DNA of 64,000 bases from Bacillota bacterium (lineage in GTDB: Bacteria > Bacillota > Clostridia > Lachnospirales > Lachnospiraceae): contig JAEYSV010000039.1 of NCBI GenBank assembly GCA_023434365.1, forward strand, positions 40,854 to 104,853, read 5' to 3'. The position numbers were made by a program, and so were the translations under genes. The notes below the pieces were generated by a model. That model searched no databases. It was not told where the DNA came from and saw nothing but the letters and a program-made list of their open reading frames with translations. Numbering within the stretch: position 1 is the first letter of the stretch; the number at the start of each line of letters is the position of its first letter. Of the stretch, positions 24,103-33,512 are shown one piece after another.

Positions 24103-25314
24103 ATGGAGCATGTATATTCGGTATCGCAGATTAATGCATATATAAAAAATATGTTCGCTAAGGATTATGCACTTAATAATGTTTATATGAAGGGGGAGGT
24201 ATCCAATGTCAAATACCATTCCTCCGGTCATATTTACTTTACCCTAAAGGATGCCAAGAGCCAGATGGCCTGTGTTATGTTCGCAGGTAGTCGAGGGGGA
24301 TTGGCTTTTTTAATGAAAGAGGGTCAAAGCGTAATTGCCTTGGGAAGCATTAGCGTTTATGAACGAGATGGCAAGTATCAGATGTACGCACAACAAATAG
24401 TGCTCGATGGTGCAGGTGATTTGTTTGCCAGGTTCGAACAGTTAAAAGCAACTTTGTTAGCAGAGGGGCTCTTTGATTCTGCACATAAAAAACCAATTCC
24501 AATGTATTCGAAAAAGGTAGGCATCGTGACAGCAAGTACCGGTGCAGCCATTCAGGATATTATCAATGTAAGTAAGCGTCGCAATCCCTATGTGAGTTTG
24601 ATTCTATTTCCTGCCATTGTACAGGGCCAAGCAGCAGCTGAGTCCATTGTCAAAGGAATTAAAACCTTAGATGAGTATGGGGTAGATGTCATCATTGTAG
24701 GTCGCGGTGGTGGTTCCATTGAGGATTTGTGGTGCTTTAATGAAGAAAGTGTAGCAAGAGCAATCTTTGAATGCAAGACACCTGTCATCTCAGCAGTTGG
24801 ACATGAGACGGATACGACAATCGCCGATTTTGTTTCGGATCTCCGTGCGCCGACTCCATCTGCAGCAGCAGAACAGGCGGTATGTAACATAATGGATCTA
24901 ATGAATCGGATGAAAGAATACCAGATTCATATGAACCACATGCTTAAGCGTAAATTAGTACTTCTTCAAGGAAGATATGCCAATTACAAACTGCGCTTAG
25001 AGTATGCCAGTCCTCACAACCAGATTCAACAGAAACGTTTGTTTTTAATTGATAAAGAAGAAAAACTCAATCAAATTCTACAGAATAAATTGAGGGAGAA
25101 ACGTCATAAATTGGCAATACTAATAGAGAAGATGAATGGATTATCTCCAATTAATAAATTAAACCAAGGATATTCCTATGCTTGTGATGAGGCAGGTCAT
25201 ACAATTACGAAGGTATCACAAGTTACAAAAGGCGATCTGATTACAGTACAGGTAGCCGATGGAGATATCTCAGCAACGGTTACAACAACCGTGAATAGGA
25301 GGCGTATTAAGTGA
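24103..25314 (+). CDS. xseA: Exodeoxyribonuclease VII large subunit
   Basis: It is the catalytic subunit of exonuclease VII, which degrades single-stranded DNA from both ends. The N-terminal OB-fold covers about residues 1-100 (YSVSQINAYIKNMF...VYERDGKYQMYAQQI). The catalytic domain has VGIVTASTGAAIQDI, IVGRGGGSIEDLWCFNEE and SAVGHETDTTIADFVSDLRAPTPSAAAE (split here at the family's conserved core), followed by a coiled-coil region and a C-terminal hairpin. At 403 residues it is slightly shorter than in E. coli. It overlaps xseB by four bases. Confidence 0.95.
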   Translation: MEHVYSVSQINAYIKNMFAKDYALNNVYMKGEVSNVKYHSSGHIYFTLKDAKSQMACVMFAGSRGGLAFLMKEGQSVIALGSISVYERDGKYQMYAQQIVLDGAGDLFARFEQLKATLLAEGLFDSAHKKPIPMYSKKVGIVTASTGAAIQDIINVSKRRNPYVSLILFPAIVQGQAAAESIVKGIKTLDEYGVDVIIVGRGGGSIEDLWCFNEESVARAIFECKTPVISAVGHETDTTIADFVSDLRAPTPSAAAEQAVCNIMDLMNRMKEYQIHMNHMLKRKLVLLQGRYANYKLRLEYASPHNQIQQKRLFLIDKEEKLNQILQNKLREKRHKLAILIEKMNGLSPINKLNQGYSYACDEAGHTITKVSQVTKGDLITVQVADGDISATVTTTVNRRRIK

Positions 25315-25505
25315 GTGGGAAAGCCAGAAAATTAGAAGAAGCGTTTGGTGAGTTAGAAGAAATTATCGGAAAACTCGAAGATGAGAATATTAGTTTGGAA
25401 GATTCTTTTCTCCTTTATAACAAAGGAATGAAAGTCTTAAAAGAATGTAATGATTCTATCGACAAAGTGGAAAAACAATTAGTATTATTAAATGAAGAAG
25501 CGTAA
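25311..25505 (+). CDS. xseB: Exodeoxyribonuclease VII small subunit
   Basis: The 64-residue helical protein binds the long coiled coil of XseA. The family motif is clear: LEEAFGELEEIIGKLEDENI, then SLEDSFLLYNKGMKVLKECN. The GTG start overlaps the xseA stop (GTGA), and AGGAGG lies inside the end of xseA, so the subunits are translationally coupled. Confidence 0.94.
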   Translation: MSGKARKLEEAFGELEEIIGKLEDENISLEDSFLLYNKGMKVLKECNDSIDKVEKQLVLLNEEA

Positions 25506-25525
25506 GAGAGCCTGGAGGAAATGTT

Positions 25526-26416
25526 TTGGAATTTAAACAGGAGTTTGAAAAACAAAGAGTTGAGTTAGAGGAAGTAATCAGTGGATACCTACCTAGTATA
25601 GAAGGATATCAAAAAGTTATTATTGATGCAATGAATTACAGTATGTTAGCAGGAGGGAAAAGGATTCGTCCTATGCTAATGAAATCCTGTTATGAGCTAT
25701 TTGGTGGCAGTAACGATGCAGTTCTTCACCCCTTTTTAGCAGCCATAGAGATGATTCATACGTATTCGCTAGTGCATGATGATTTGCCTGCTATGGATGA
25801 TGATGAATTTAGACGAGGTCGAAAAACAACTCATATTGTATACGGAGAAGATATGGGGATTTTAGCTGGTGACGCACTACTTAATTATGCATTTGAGACA
25901 GCGATGAAAGCCGCAGAGGTACCAGGAGAAGAAACAAAGGTAATCAAAGCACTTCAGATTCTGTCAAACAAAGCCGGAATCTATGGGATGATAGGCGGTC
26001 AAGTAGTTGATGTAAAAAATAGTAACGCTAATATAACCTTAGAGGTGCTTAATTTTATCTACCGACTGAAAACAAGTGCTTTGATGGAAGCTGCTATGAT
26101 GATTGGAGCGGTTTTGGCGGGAGCTACCCAAAACCAGGTGAATCTCATAGAACAAGTTGCCCAAAGTATAGGTATGGCATTTCAGATTCAGGATGATATT
26201 CTGGATGTAACTTCTTCTATAGAGGAACTAGGCAAACCGATTCACAGTGATGAGAAAAACAGCAAGACCACGTATGTTACATTATTAGGAATTGAAAAGT
26301 CAAAGGAACTTGTGAATCAGTATACACAAGAGGGGCTAACGTTACTTCATAGTTTAGAGAACTCCAATGAATATCTGGAGCATCTGCTAAAATATATGAT
26401 TCATCGAAGTAACTAA
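25526..26416 (+). CDS. ispA: Polyprenyl (farnesyl/geranyl) diphosphate synthase
   Basis: It condenses isopentenyl diphosphate with allylic diphosphates to make short-chain prenyl diphosphates for quinone and undecaprenol synthesis. The first aspartate-rich motif is in SLVHDDLPAMDDD and the second in FQIQDDILDVTSS. GGKRIRPMLM holds the diphosphate-binding arginines. The 296-residue length and the two residues between the first-motif aspartates are typical of bacterial FPP synthases. The start is a TTG behind GGAGGAA. Its neighbours xseB and dxs support the isoprenoid assignment. Chain length cannot be proven from sequence. Confidence 0.93.
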   Translation: MEFKQEFEKQRVELEEVISGYLPSIEGYQKVIIDAMNYSMLAGGKRIRPMLMKSCYELFGGSNDAVLHPFLAAIEMIHTYSLVHDDLPAMDDDEFRRGRKTTHIVYGEDMGILAGDALLNYAFETAMKAAEVPGEETKVIKALQILSNKAGIYGMIGGQVVDVKNSNANITLEVLNFIYRLKTSALMEAAMMIGAVLAGATQNQVNLIEQVAQSIGMAFQIQDDILDVTSSIEELGKPIHSDEKNSKTTYVTLLGIEKSKELVNQYTQEGLTLLHSLENSNEYLEHLLKYMIHRSN

Positions 26417-26453
26417 ATTCTCCCTACTTTATTTAGAAAGAGAAGGTGTAATT

Positions 26454-28316
26454 TTGCCAAAGATATTGGATCAGATTGAACACGCCAATGATATCAAGAA
26501 TATCAGACCACAGGATTATAAGAAGTTAGCAAAAGAAATCCGGAGATTTCTTGTAAATAATATAAGTCAGACTGGGGGACATCTAGCGTCCAATCTGGGA
26601 GTGGTAGAGCTGACGATGGCAATGCATGTGTGTCTTACATTTCCTGAAGATAAGATTGTATGGGATGTTGGCCATCAAGCCTACACACACAAGCTTTTAA
26701 CTGGCCGTAAAGAGGGATTTCGAAGTCTTAGAATGTATGAAGGAATGAGTGGATTTCCTAAAGTAAGTGAAAGTGACTGTGACTGTTTTGATACAGGACA
26801 TAGTTCTACTTCTATTTCTGCTGCGCTTGGCCTTGTGAAAGCAAGAGATCTGCAAGGGAAAGATCATAAAATTGTTGCAGTCATCGGCGATGGAGCCTTG
26901 TCTGGAGGAATGGCATATGAGGCGCTTAATAATGCTGCCAGATTAAAATCCAACATGATAATTATTCTAAATGATAATAATATGTCGATTAGTGAGAATG
27001 TAGGAGGTATGAGTCGTTATCTAGGACGAATACGAACCAGTAACAAATATCTTGATTTGAAAGATGATGTACAGATGGCGCTAGAAAAGGTTCCGCATGT
27101 TGGAAGGGCCATTATAGATAAACTCAGACGCTCCAAAGATTCCATTAAACGATTAATTATTCCTGGTATGCTGTTTGAAGATATGGGGATTACCTATCTA
27201 GGACCTATTGACGGACATAATACCGATCAAATCATAAATGCAATTCAGAATGCCAAAGAAACTAATCAGGCAGTTTTGATTCATGTTATTACGCAAAAAG
27301 GAAAAGGGTACTCTTTGGCAGAAGAAAATCCTAGTAAATATCATGGAGTAGAACCCTTCGATATAAAAACTGGGAATGCAACTAATCCTTTGGCGCAGGA
27401 AACCTATACGCAGGTATTTTCTAAAAAACTAACACATATGGCGAAAAAGGATAAGCGTATTGTTGCGATTACAGCAGCTATGCCAACCGGTACGGGGTTG
27501 TTAACCTTTAAAGATCAATATCCAAGTCGGTTTTTTGATGTTGGGATAGCAGAAGAACACGCAGTGACCTTTGCGGCAGGACTTGCCGCAGGAGGGATGA
27601 AACCTTTCGTAGCGATTTACTCAACATTTTTACAACGTGCCTATGACCAGATTATACATGATGTATGCCTGGGTAATTATCCGGTAGTATTTGCAATTGA
27701 CCGGGCTGGAATAGTGGGAAATGATGGCGAGACACATCAAGGAGTGTTTGATATTAGTTTCTTGAATACAATTCCGAATATGACAATCATAGCACCGAAG
27801 AACAATGTGGAATTTTTGAGAATGTTAGATTACTGTCGTACGTTTTCCACACCGATTGCAATCAGATATCCGAGAGGCACGGTGTGTGACAAATTCACGC
27901 AGTTTGATGCGCCAATTGAATATGGTAAGTCAGAGGTGTTATATGAAGAATCTGATATTTTATTATTGGCACTAGGTAGTATGGTCTCGTTAGCCGACGA
28001 AGTTCGAACTACTTTGAAAGAAAAAGGACGACTAGTTTCATTAGTAAATGTTCGATTTGCAAAACCATTTGACACAGATATGTTAAAGAGACTTGCCGAT
28101 AGCCACCATACAATAGTAGTTTTAGAAGAAAATGTGTTAAGTGGAGGACTTGGTCAGACTGTCTCGCATAAGTTAATGGAGTTAAATCAAGGCAGTAAGC
28201 GTGTGATATTAGTTAACGTAGAGGATACGTTTATCGAACATGGAGAACCTGAGAAATTGAAAGAAAAACTCGGTATGACGGTGAGTAACATTACCGCTCA
28301 AATATTAGAAGGATAG
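26454..28316 (+). CDS. dxs: 1-deoxy-D-xylulose-5-phosphate synthase
   Basis: It makes 1-deoxy-D-xylulose 5-phosphate from pyruvate and glyceraldehyde 3-phosphate, the first step of the MEP isoprenoid pathway. It is a ThDP enzyme of transketolase type. Marks are GGHLASNLGVVELTMAMH, WDVGHQAYTHKLLTGR, GDGALSGGMAYEALNNA with NDNNMSIS (ThDP/Mg binding), FDVGIAEEHAVTFAAGLA with the catalytic glutamate, and DRAGIVGNDGETHQG. At 620 residues it has normal length. The start is a TTG. tlyA follows 13 bases on, and ispA precedes it. Confidence 0.96.
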   Translation: MPKILDQIEHANDIKNIRPQDYKKLAKEIRRFLVNNISQTGGHLASNLGVVELTMAMHVCLTFPEDKIVWDVGHQAYTHKLLTGRKEGFRSLRMYEGMSGFPKVSESDCDCFDTGHSSTSISAALGLVKARDLQGKDHKIVAVIGDGALSGGMAYEALNNAARLKSNMIIILNDNNMSISENVGGMSRYLGRIRTSNKYLDLKDDVQMALEKVPHVGRAIIDKLRRSKDSIKRLIIPGMLFEDMGITYLGPIDGHNTDQIINAIQNAKETNQAVLIHVITQKGKGYSLAEENPSKYHGVEPFDIKTGNATNPLAQETYTQVFSKKLTHMAKKDKRIVAITAAMPTGTGLLTFKDQYPSRFFDVGIAEEHAVTFAAGLAAGGMKPFVAIYSTFLQRAYDQIIHDVCLGNYPVVFAIDRAGIVGNDGETHQGVFDISFLNTIPNMTIIAPKNNVEFLRMLDYCRTFSTPIAIRYPRGTVCDKFTQFDAPIEYGKSEVLYEESDILLLALGSMVSLADEVRTTLKEKGRLVSLVNVRFAKPFDTDMLKRLADSHHTIVVLEENVLSGGLGQTVSHKLMELNQGSKRVILVNVEDTFIEHGEPEKLKEKLGMTVSNITAQILEG

Positions 28317-28329
28317 GAATGGTAGCAAG

Positions 28330-29133
28330 ATGAAACAAAGACTTGACGTTCTTCTTGTAAACCAGGGACTAGCAGAGTCCAGGGAGAAGGCAAAAGCAAT
28401 CATTATGTCTGGCAATGTGCTCGTAGATGGTCAAAGAGAAGACAAAGCAGGCAGCATGTTTGATGAAAAAGTACAGATTACATTAAAAGGAACCCCTCTA
28501 AAGTATGTAAGCAGAGGGGGCCTCAAATTAGAAAAAGCACTGGCATCTTATGAGGTGACAGTAGAAGGTAAGGTATGTATGGACGTCGGTTCCTCAACCG
28601 GCGGGTTTACAGACTGTATGCTGCAAAATGGTGCGGCAAAAGTATACGCAGTCGATGTTGGTACCAATCAGCTTGCGTGGAAATTAAGACAGGATGAACG
28701 CGTAATTTCGATGGAAAAAACAAATATACGTTATCTTACGCCAGACCAAATAGACGATCGCATCCAATTTGCTTCTATTGATGTTGCGTTTATCTCTTTG
28801 ACGAAGGTGCTTAAGCCAGTATATGAATTACTTGATGATCTGGGTGAAATAGTCTGCCTTGTTAAACCACAATTTGAGGCAGGACGAGAAAAAGTTGGTA
28901 AAAAGGGTGTCGTGAGAGAAGAATCGGTTCATGTGGAAGTGATAGAAACAGTAATAAACTTTGCACTTTCATTGGAATTTAATGTGTTAGCGCTCGATTA
29001 TTCACCAATCAGGGGACCAGAAGGCAATATTGAATATTTGCTGCATCTAAAAAAAGGAAGCACGAATGCCTTGAATCCATTTACAATTGATGATATTAAG
29101 GATATAGTAAAGAAAGCTCATGGTACTTTGTAG
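28330..29133 (+). CDS. tlyA: TlyA-family rRNA 2'-O-methyltransferase
   Basis: The 267-residue product has an N-terminal S4 RNA-binding domain (QRLDVLLVNQGLAESREKAK, about residues 2-62) and an FtsJ-like methyltransferase domain with the SAM-binding MDVGSSTGGFTDCMLQNGA. TlyA proteins methylate ribose in 16S and 23S rRNA; some are called hemolysins because mutants lose membrane-lysing activity. The subtype (TlyA-I or -II) is not resolved. It sits in the conserved dxs-tlyA-nadK-argR order of Clostridia and Bacilli. Confidence 0.92.
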   Translation: MKQRLDVLLVNQGLAESREKAKAIIMSGNVLVDGQREDKAGSMFDEKVQITLKGTPLKYVSRGGLKLEKALASYEVTVEGKVCMDVGSSTGGFTDCMLQNGAAKVYAVDVGTNQLAWKLRQDERVISMEKTNIRYLTPDQIDDRIQFASIDVAFISLTKVLKPVYELLDDLGEIVCLVKPQFEAGREKVGKKGVVREESVHVEVIETVINFALSLEFNVLALDYSPIRGPEGNIEYLLHLKKGSTNALNPFTIDDIKDIVKKAHGTL

Positions 29134-29147
29134 AATAAGGAGAAACG

Positions 29148-30020
29148 ATGGATAACTTTTGTATCATAACGAACAATGAGAAAGACCGAGGTTTCGTTTT
29201 TTCAAAAGAAATCAGAGACTATATCATTGCAAAAGGAAAGCACTGTGTCATTCCCAAAGAATCGATGATTCATATTATGGAATATGACCCTTATATTGAT
29301 GTCAATGATATTCCTGAGGAGACGGAGTGTGCCATTATACTAGGTGGCGACGGAACCTTAATTCATGCTGCCAATGATTTGTTTCATAGACAAATTCCAC
29401 TACTCGGTGTAAACATTGGGACTCTGGGGTTTTTAACAGAAGTTGATAAAGAGCACGTATATAATGCCCTAGAACGTCTTTTTGCTGATGAGTATACATT
29501 AGATAAGAGAATGATGTTACGTAGTACGATTATGGATAATTCACGCGTTGCTTACCAGGGGTATGCGCTCAATGATGTTGTGATAAGTAAGCGCGGCATG
29601 TCAAGAATTATTACGGTAGAAGTCTATGTGAATGATCAAATGATTGATACTTATTTATGTGATGGTATGATAGTTTCTACAGCCACCGGTTCTACTGGAT
29701 ATAACTTAAGTGCTGGAGGTCCGATGGTGGTGCCTGGTCTGGAAGCAATGATAATTACAGCAATTTGTCCACATTCCCTTCATAATCGATGTGTTATGGT
29801 ATCTGCAACAGATGAATTAAAACTGGTGCTTGGCAAAAGTAAAGAAGGCAGCCATATTGATGCAGCTAGTGCAATTCATGATGGTAGAGTGATTCGTTCC
29901 TTATGTTCCGGGGACGTTATTCATATAAGTAAAGCTGAACAATCTACAAATCTACTAAAAGTAAACGATACGAATTTCTTCGAAATTGTTCGAAGCAAGA
30001 TAATGAGAGGGAGGTGTTAA
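29148..30020 (+). CDS. nadK: NAD kinase
   Basis: It phosphorylates NAD to NADP. The 290-residue product has CAIILGGDGTLIHAANDL (GGDGT motif, about residues 65-69), LGVNIGTLGFLTEVD, the NE/D substrate loop (here LNDVVISKRG), and STATGSTGYNLSAGGPMV. AAGGAG precedes the ATG. Its stop overlaps the ribosome site region of argR (7 bases with the longest argR frame), so the two are probably coupled. Confidence 0.94.
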   Translation: MDNFCIITNNEKDRGFVFSKEIRDYIIAKGKHCVIPKESMIHIMEYDPYIDVNDIPEETECAIILGGDGTLIHAANDLFHRQIPLLGVNIGTLGFLTEVDKEHVYNALERLFADEYTLDKRMMLRSTIMDNSRVAYQGYALNDVVISKRGMSRIITVEVYVNDQMIDTYLCDGMIVSTATGSTGYNLSAGGPMVVPGLEAMIITAICPHSLHNRCVMVSATDELKLVLGKSKEGSHIDAASAIHDGRVIRSLCSGDVIHISKAEQSTNLLKVNDTNFFEIVRSKIMRGRC

Positions 30021-30022
30021 CA

Positions 30023-30490
30023 ATGAAAATCGGCCGTCAATCAAAAATCATTGAGTTAATTAATAAGTATGATATTGAGACACAGGAAGAGCTGGCAGAC
30101 CGCTTAACTATGGCAGGTTATAATGTAACACAGGCAACCATTTCCCGTGACATCAGAGAACTAAAGTTAACGAAAGTGGCTACCAATCAGGGAAAACAAA
30201 AGTACATTGTACTACAAAACCAAGATAGTGGGATGTATGAAAAGTATGTCAGAGTGTTAAGAGATGGATTTTTGTCGATGGATATGGCGATGAATATCGT
30301 TGTCATTAAAACCGTATCCGGTATGGCAATGGCTGTAGCTGCAGCACTTGATCATCTGCACATTAACAATGTGGTGGGAATCATTGCAGGCGATGACTGC
30401 ATAATGTGTGCGATTAAGACATTGGAAGATGTTGAGCCAGCTATGGACAAAATCATCCGTTTGGTAAATAGTAAACCGGGGGATTATTAA
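30023..30490 (+). CDS. argR: Arginine repressor ArgR
   Basis: ArgR is the hexameric arginine-responsive regulator of arginine synthesis and breakdown. The N-terminal winged helix reads RQSKIIELINKYDIETQEEL and AGYNVTQATISRDIRELKL. The C-terminal arginine-binding domain has VGIIAGDDCIMCAIKT, corresponding to the GTIAGDDT motif with small changes. A GTG at 30014 is in frame but overlaps the GGGAGG site; the ATG at 30023 gives 155 residues. Position after nadK is as in many Firmicutes, where it precedes recN; here recN lies 10 kb away. Confidence 0.94.
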   Translation: MKIGRQSKIIELINKYDIETQEELADRLTMAGYNVTQATISRDIRELKLTKVATNQGKQKYIVLQNQDSGMYEKYVRVLRDGFLSMDMAMNIVVIKTVSGMAMAVAAALDHLHINNVVGIIAGDDCIMCAIKTLEDVEPAMDKIIRLVNSKPGDY

Positions 30491-30578
30491 GACTCTCTTA
30501 GGTTAAATAGGGATGGAAAGTTATAATAAAAGTTGGTACAATATACGATGTTAATAGTTTATAAAAAGGAGAGTAAGT

Positions 30579-31307
30579 ATGTCAGGACATTCCAAGTTTG
30601 CGAACATAAAACATAAAAAAGAGAAAAATGATAGTACAAAGGGAAAAATCTTCACCAAAATTGGTCGTGAAATAGCCGTAGCTGTAAAAGAAGGCGGTCC
30701 AGATCCGAACAATAACAGTAAGCTGAAGGATGTTGTTGCGAAAGCAAAAGCAAACAACATGCCTAATGATACGATTGATAGAAGTATTAAAAAAGCGGCT
30801 GGTGATGCCAATGCAATGAACTACGAAGTAATTACTTATGAAGGATATGGTCCTAACGGAATTGCTGTTATTGTTGAAACGTTAACAGACAATAAAAACA
30901 GAACAGCTTCTAATGTAAGAAATGCATTTACCAAAGGGAATGGTAATGTTGGAACTCCTGGTTGTGTTTCCTTTATGTTTGACCAAAAAGGCCAGATCAT
31001 TATTGCAAAAGAAGATTATGAGGCGGATTCTGATGAATTAATGATGATGGTATTAGAAGCTGGAGCAGAAGACTTTAATGAAGAAGAGGACAGTTATGAA
31101 ATCCTCACTGATCCGGATAATTTCAGTGAAGTCAGAGAAGCACTTGAAAAGCTTGGTCTTCCAATGGCTCAGGCTGAAGTTGCAATGATTCCTCAGACCT
31201 GGGTAGAACTAACGGATGAGTTAGACATCAAATACTTTAACAAGACGTTGGATCTGCTAGACGAAGACGACGACGTCCAGAATGTATGGCACAACTGGTC
31301 AGAATAG
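30579..31307 (+). CDS. yebC: YebC/PmpR-family protein
   Basis: YebC-family proteins were annotated as transcriptional regulators, and recent work shows roles in translation at proline-rich sequences. The 242-residue product starts SGHSKFANIKHKKEKNDSTKGKIFTKIGREI, has the DNKNRTASNVRNAFTKGNGN segment, and ends with an acidic C-terminal domain (LDEDDDVQNVWHN), all diagnostic. AAGGAG precedes the ATG. It has its own terminator and stands apart from argR by 88 bases. Confidence 0.95.
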   Translation: MSGHSKFANIKHKKEKNDSTKGKIFTKIGREIAVAVKEGGPDPNNNSKLKDVVAKAKANNMPNDTIDRSIKKAAGDANAMNYEVITYEGYGPNGIAVIVETLTDNKNRTASNVRNAFTKGNGNVGTPGCVSFMFDQKGQIIIAKEDYEADSDELMMMVLEAGAEDFNEEEDSYEILTDPDNFSEVREALEKLGLPMAQAEVAMIPQTWVELTDELDIKYFNKTLDLLDEDDDVQNVWHNWSE

Positions 31308-31335
31308 GGAAGAATAGAAAAATGCTTGCTTGCAA

Positions 31336-31363
31336 GGGCTGTCGCAGTGCGACAGCCCTCTTT
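31336..31363 (+). terminator. Terminator after yebC
   Basis: Ten-bp perfect GC-rich stem (GGGCTGTCGC with GCGACAGCCC), three-base loop, then CTCTTTCATTT. The T tract is short. Confidence 0.75.
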
Positions 31364-31584
31364 CATTTCATAGGAAATTACGTCCAATGAAATGAAACCC
31401 TCCGGAAAAAATCCTCAAATTTCTAGATTTGTTTGCATTTTCTGTTTTAATTTGCTATTATTATTACAGAGATGTTAACACATTATGAAATTTCAAGCAT
31501 CAAATATTACAATATCGCATAATCGATGCGCAAGTATGCCAAAGCATACCTGAATGAATGATACTTGATAGGAGGAGAAATAAC

Positions 31585-32907
31585 GTGAGAAGAATAATTG
31601 GCGTTACGGCAGGAGTTATGGTAAGTATTTTTACCTTAATCATGCTGACCAGTTTAACGAAAGATACTGCAAAGGCTGTCACTCAAAACCAGGAACCTTT
31701 GGCTAGTGTAACTAGTGATTCAGATACGATAAGTGATGTGTTTCCTACTTTTGGTCTGTTTTCTGATATAATCTATTATGAAGGAGAAACAGTTGCGACC
31801 GATGAATTTAAGTATCTGGCAAGTAATGCTTTTGAAACAGTACAGGAAGTATTAGTAACTAAAGCTCAGTCAGAGGTAGCTGCGAAAGTCGAAGAAACAG
31901 CGAAGCCGGAGCCAACAAAGGAACCGGAAGAAGAATCGGTGTATAAGAATCTTGGAATCAGTATTGCTCCTAATTACTTGAATGTGCGTAAACAGCCAAA
32001 CGAAGAAGGAGAAATTATTGCGAAGCTCTACAAAGGGGCTCTTGCTAGAATCCATGAAGAAGATGGCACCTGGGCTAAGATTACCTCAGGTAACGTAGAA
32101 GGCTATGTCAGCATGGAATATCTGGCGATTGGTAAAAAAGCAGAATCAATCGCAGATTTATATATTACGGATTATGCGAAGGTTACCACGACAACGCTTC
32201 AAGTTCGTAAAGAAATGAGTACAGAAAGTGATATTTTAACCAAAATCCCTGAGTCATCAAGTCATATGATCTTGGAAGAGTATGACGAATGGGTAAAGAT
32301 TAATGTTTCGGATTCTGATATTGTTGGATACATATCAAAACGTTACGTTAAGATTAAAAGTGATTATGAGACTGCAATTACTATAGAAGATGAACAAAAA
32401 ATGCTCGAAGAAGAAGAGCAGTTAAAACAACAAGAAACCACAAAGACTCCAGAGCCAAGCAAGGCATCTGAGCCAACTAAGAAGCCAGAAGCTTCTAAAG
32501 AACCACAGCAAGATACGGTTGAGACAATAAGCAGTGGCGTAGATGAAGTTACACTTCTTGCTAGTCTGATTTTTACTGAGGCAGGATTTGAATCTTATGA
32601 AGGAAAATTAGCGGTTGCCAGTGTTGTTATGAATCGTGTAAAATCCTCAAGGTATCCAAATACGATTTACCGGGTAGTTACGCAGAAAAGCCAGTTTAGT
32701 CCATATGCGAGTGGACGTTTGGCAACGCAGGTAAAGCGCTTCTCTTCTTACTCAACTAAGAATGAGTTAGATTGCATAAAAGCTGCAAAAGAAGCTTTAT
32801 CTGGAGTAGATAATGTAAATGGTGCTACATCATTTCGAATCGTTTCCATTGTTTCCGATGCCGTTAAAGAATATGCGACAATAATCGGCAACCATGCTTT
32901 TTGGTAG
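31585..32907 (+). CDS. Secreted SH3-domain cell wall hydrolase (SleB-like catalytic domain)
   Basis: The 440-residue product (GTG at 31585 behind AGGAGGAG; the open frame extends to 31558) has an N-terminal signal or anchor helix (VTAGVMVSIFTLIMLTSL). Two bacterial SH3 domains follow: residues about 133-185 (YLNVRKQPNEEGEIIAKLYK) and about 200-262 (TLQVRKEMSTESDIL). Next comes a K/E/P/T-rich linker with repeated KEPE or KKPE units, and a C-terminal SleB-type hydrolase domain (DEVTLLASLIFTEAGFES...VVMNRVKSSRYPNTIYRVV) with the predicted catalytic glutamate in TEAG. It should bind and cut peptidoglycan outside the cell. Spore germination or vegetative remodelling are both possible roles. Confidence 0.88.
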   Translation: MRRIIGVTAGVMVSIFTLIMLTSLTKDTAKAVTQNQEPLASVTSDSDTISDVFPTFGLFSDIIYYEGETVATDEFKYLASNAFETVQEVLVTKAQSEVAAKVEETAKPEPTKEPEEESVYKNLGISIAPNYLNVRKQPNEEGEIIAKLYKGALARIHEEDGTWAKITSGNVEGYVSMEYLAIGKKAESIADLYITDYAKVTTTTLQVRKEMSTESDILTKIPESSSHMILEEYDEWVKINVSDSDIVGYISKRYVKIKSDYETAITIEDEQKMLEEEEQLKQQETTKTPEPSKASEPTKKPEASKEPQQDTVETISSGVDEVTLLASLIFTEAGFESYEGKLAVASVVMNRVKSSRYPNTIYRVVTQKSQFSPYASGRLATQVKRFSSYSTKNELDCIKAAKEALSGVDNVNGATSFRIVSIVSDAVKEYATIIGNHAFW

Positions 32908-32938
32908 ACGACACAAATAATCCACAATTTTTAACATC

Positions 32939-32970
32939 ATGACTGTCAATCTTGTATTGACAGTCATTCT
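32939..32970 (+). terminator. Hairpin after the SH3 hydrolase gene
   Basis: Twelve-bp perfect arms ATGACTGTCAAT and ATTGACAGTCAT with a 5-base loop. Only a weak T-rich tail follows. Confidence 0.55.
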
Positions 32971-33042
32971 TATGTGTGTAAAAATATACCCATACGTGTT
33001 TTTAAACTTTAACTAAAGCGATACAACAAAAGGAGGATCTTT

Positions 33043-33477
33043 ATGACAGAAAAGAATAAATCGTCAAAGACATTGGCTTTACCATTAATTTTTGTGAGTC
33101 TTGTAGTTGTTTTTGTCGGTGTAATGCTTGCTTATAACTTGTTACATAATAGTGAGAATGAGAAACCTGAAGTAAGTACAGAAGTAGTAGCGAGTGCTTC
33201 GCCTGATGAGGGGGACAAGAATGTAAGTCCTACTTCTGCGGTAGGAGAAGTAACTCCGGCACCAAGCGTTGAATTTCTTGAAGTATGTGATATTGTAGTA
33301 CAAGAACCTGTAATTATGGTAAATGGGACTCCTGGTGATTTGGGATACCTGACAACGATGTTAGAACGGTGCAATGAAGACACAAAAATCAGCCTGATTA
33401 ATTTCACTCAGGAAGAGAGTTTATATAAACAAGTGGAGCAATATTTAATTAACAATAATATTACATTTAATAAATAA
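33043..33477 (+). CDS. Small membrane-anchored protein of unknown function
   Basis: The 144-residue product has one N-terminal transmembrane helix (LALPLIFVSLVVVFVGVMLAY, about residues 11-32), then an extracytoplasmic S/T/P/E-rich linker (residues 40-75) and a short globular part ending LYKQVEQYLINNNITFNK. I do not recognise a family. AAGGAGG lies before the ATG. It sits between the SH3 hydrolase and the MATE exporter, with which it may share a transcript (36 bases to the next gene). Confidence 0.7.
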   Translation: MTEKNKSSKTLALPLIFVSLVVVFVGVMLAYNLLHNSENEKPEVSTEVVASASPDEGDKNVSPTSAVGEVTPAPSVEFLEVCDIVVQEPVIMVNGTPGDLGYLTTMLERCNEDTKISLINFTQEESLYKQVEQYLINNNITFNK

Positions 33478-33512
33478 TTGGGACATAATAACACGAAAGA
33501 TTTGGTATAAAT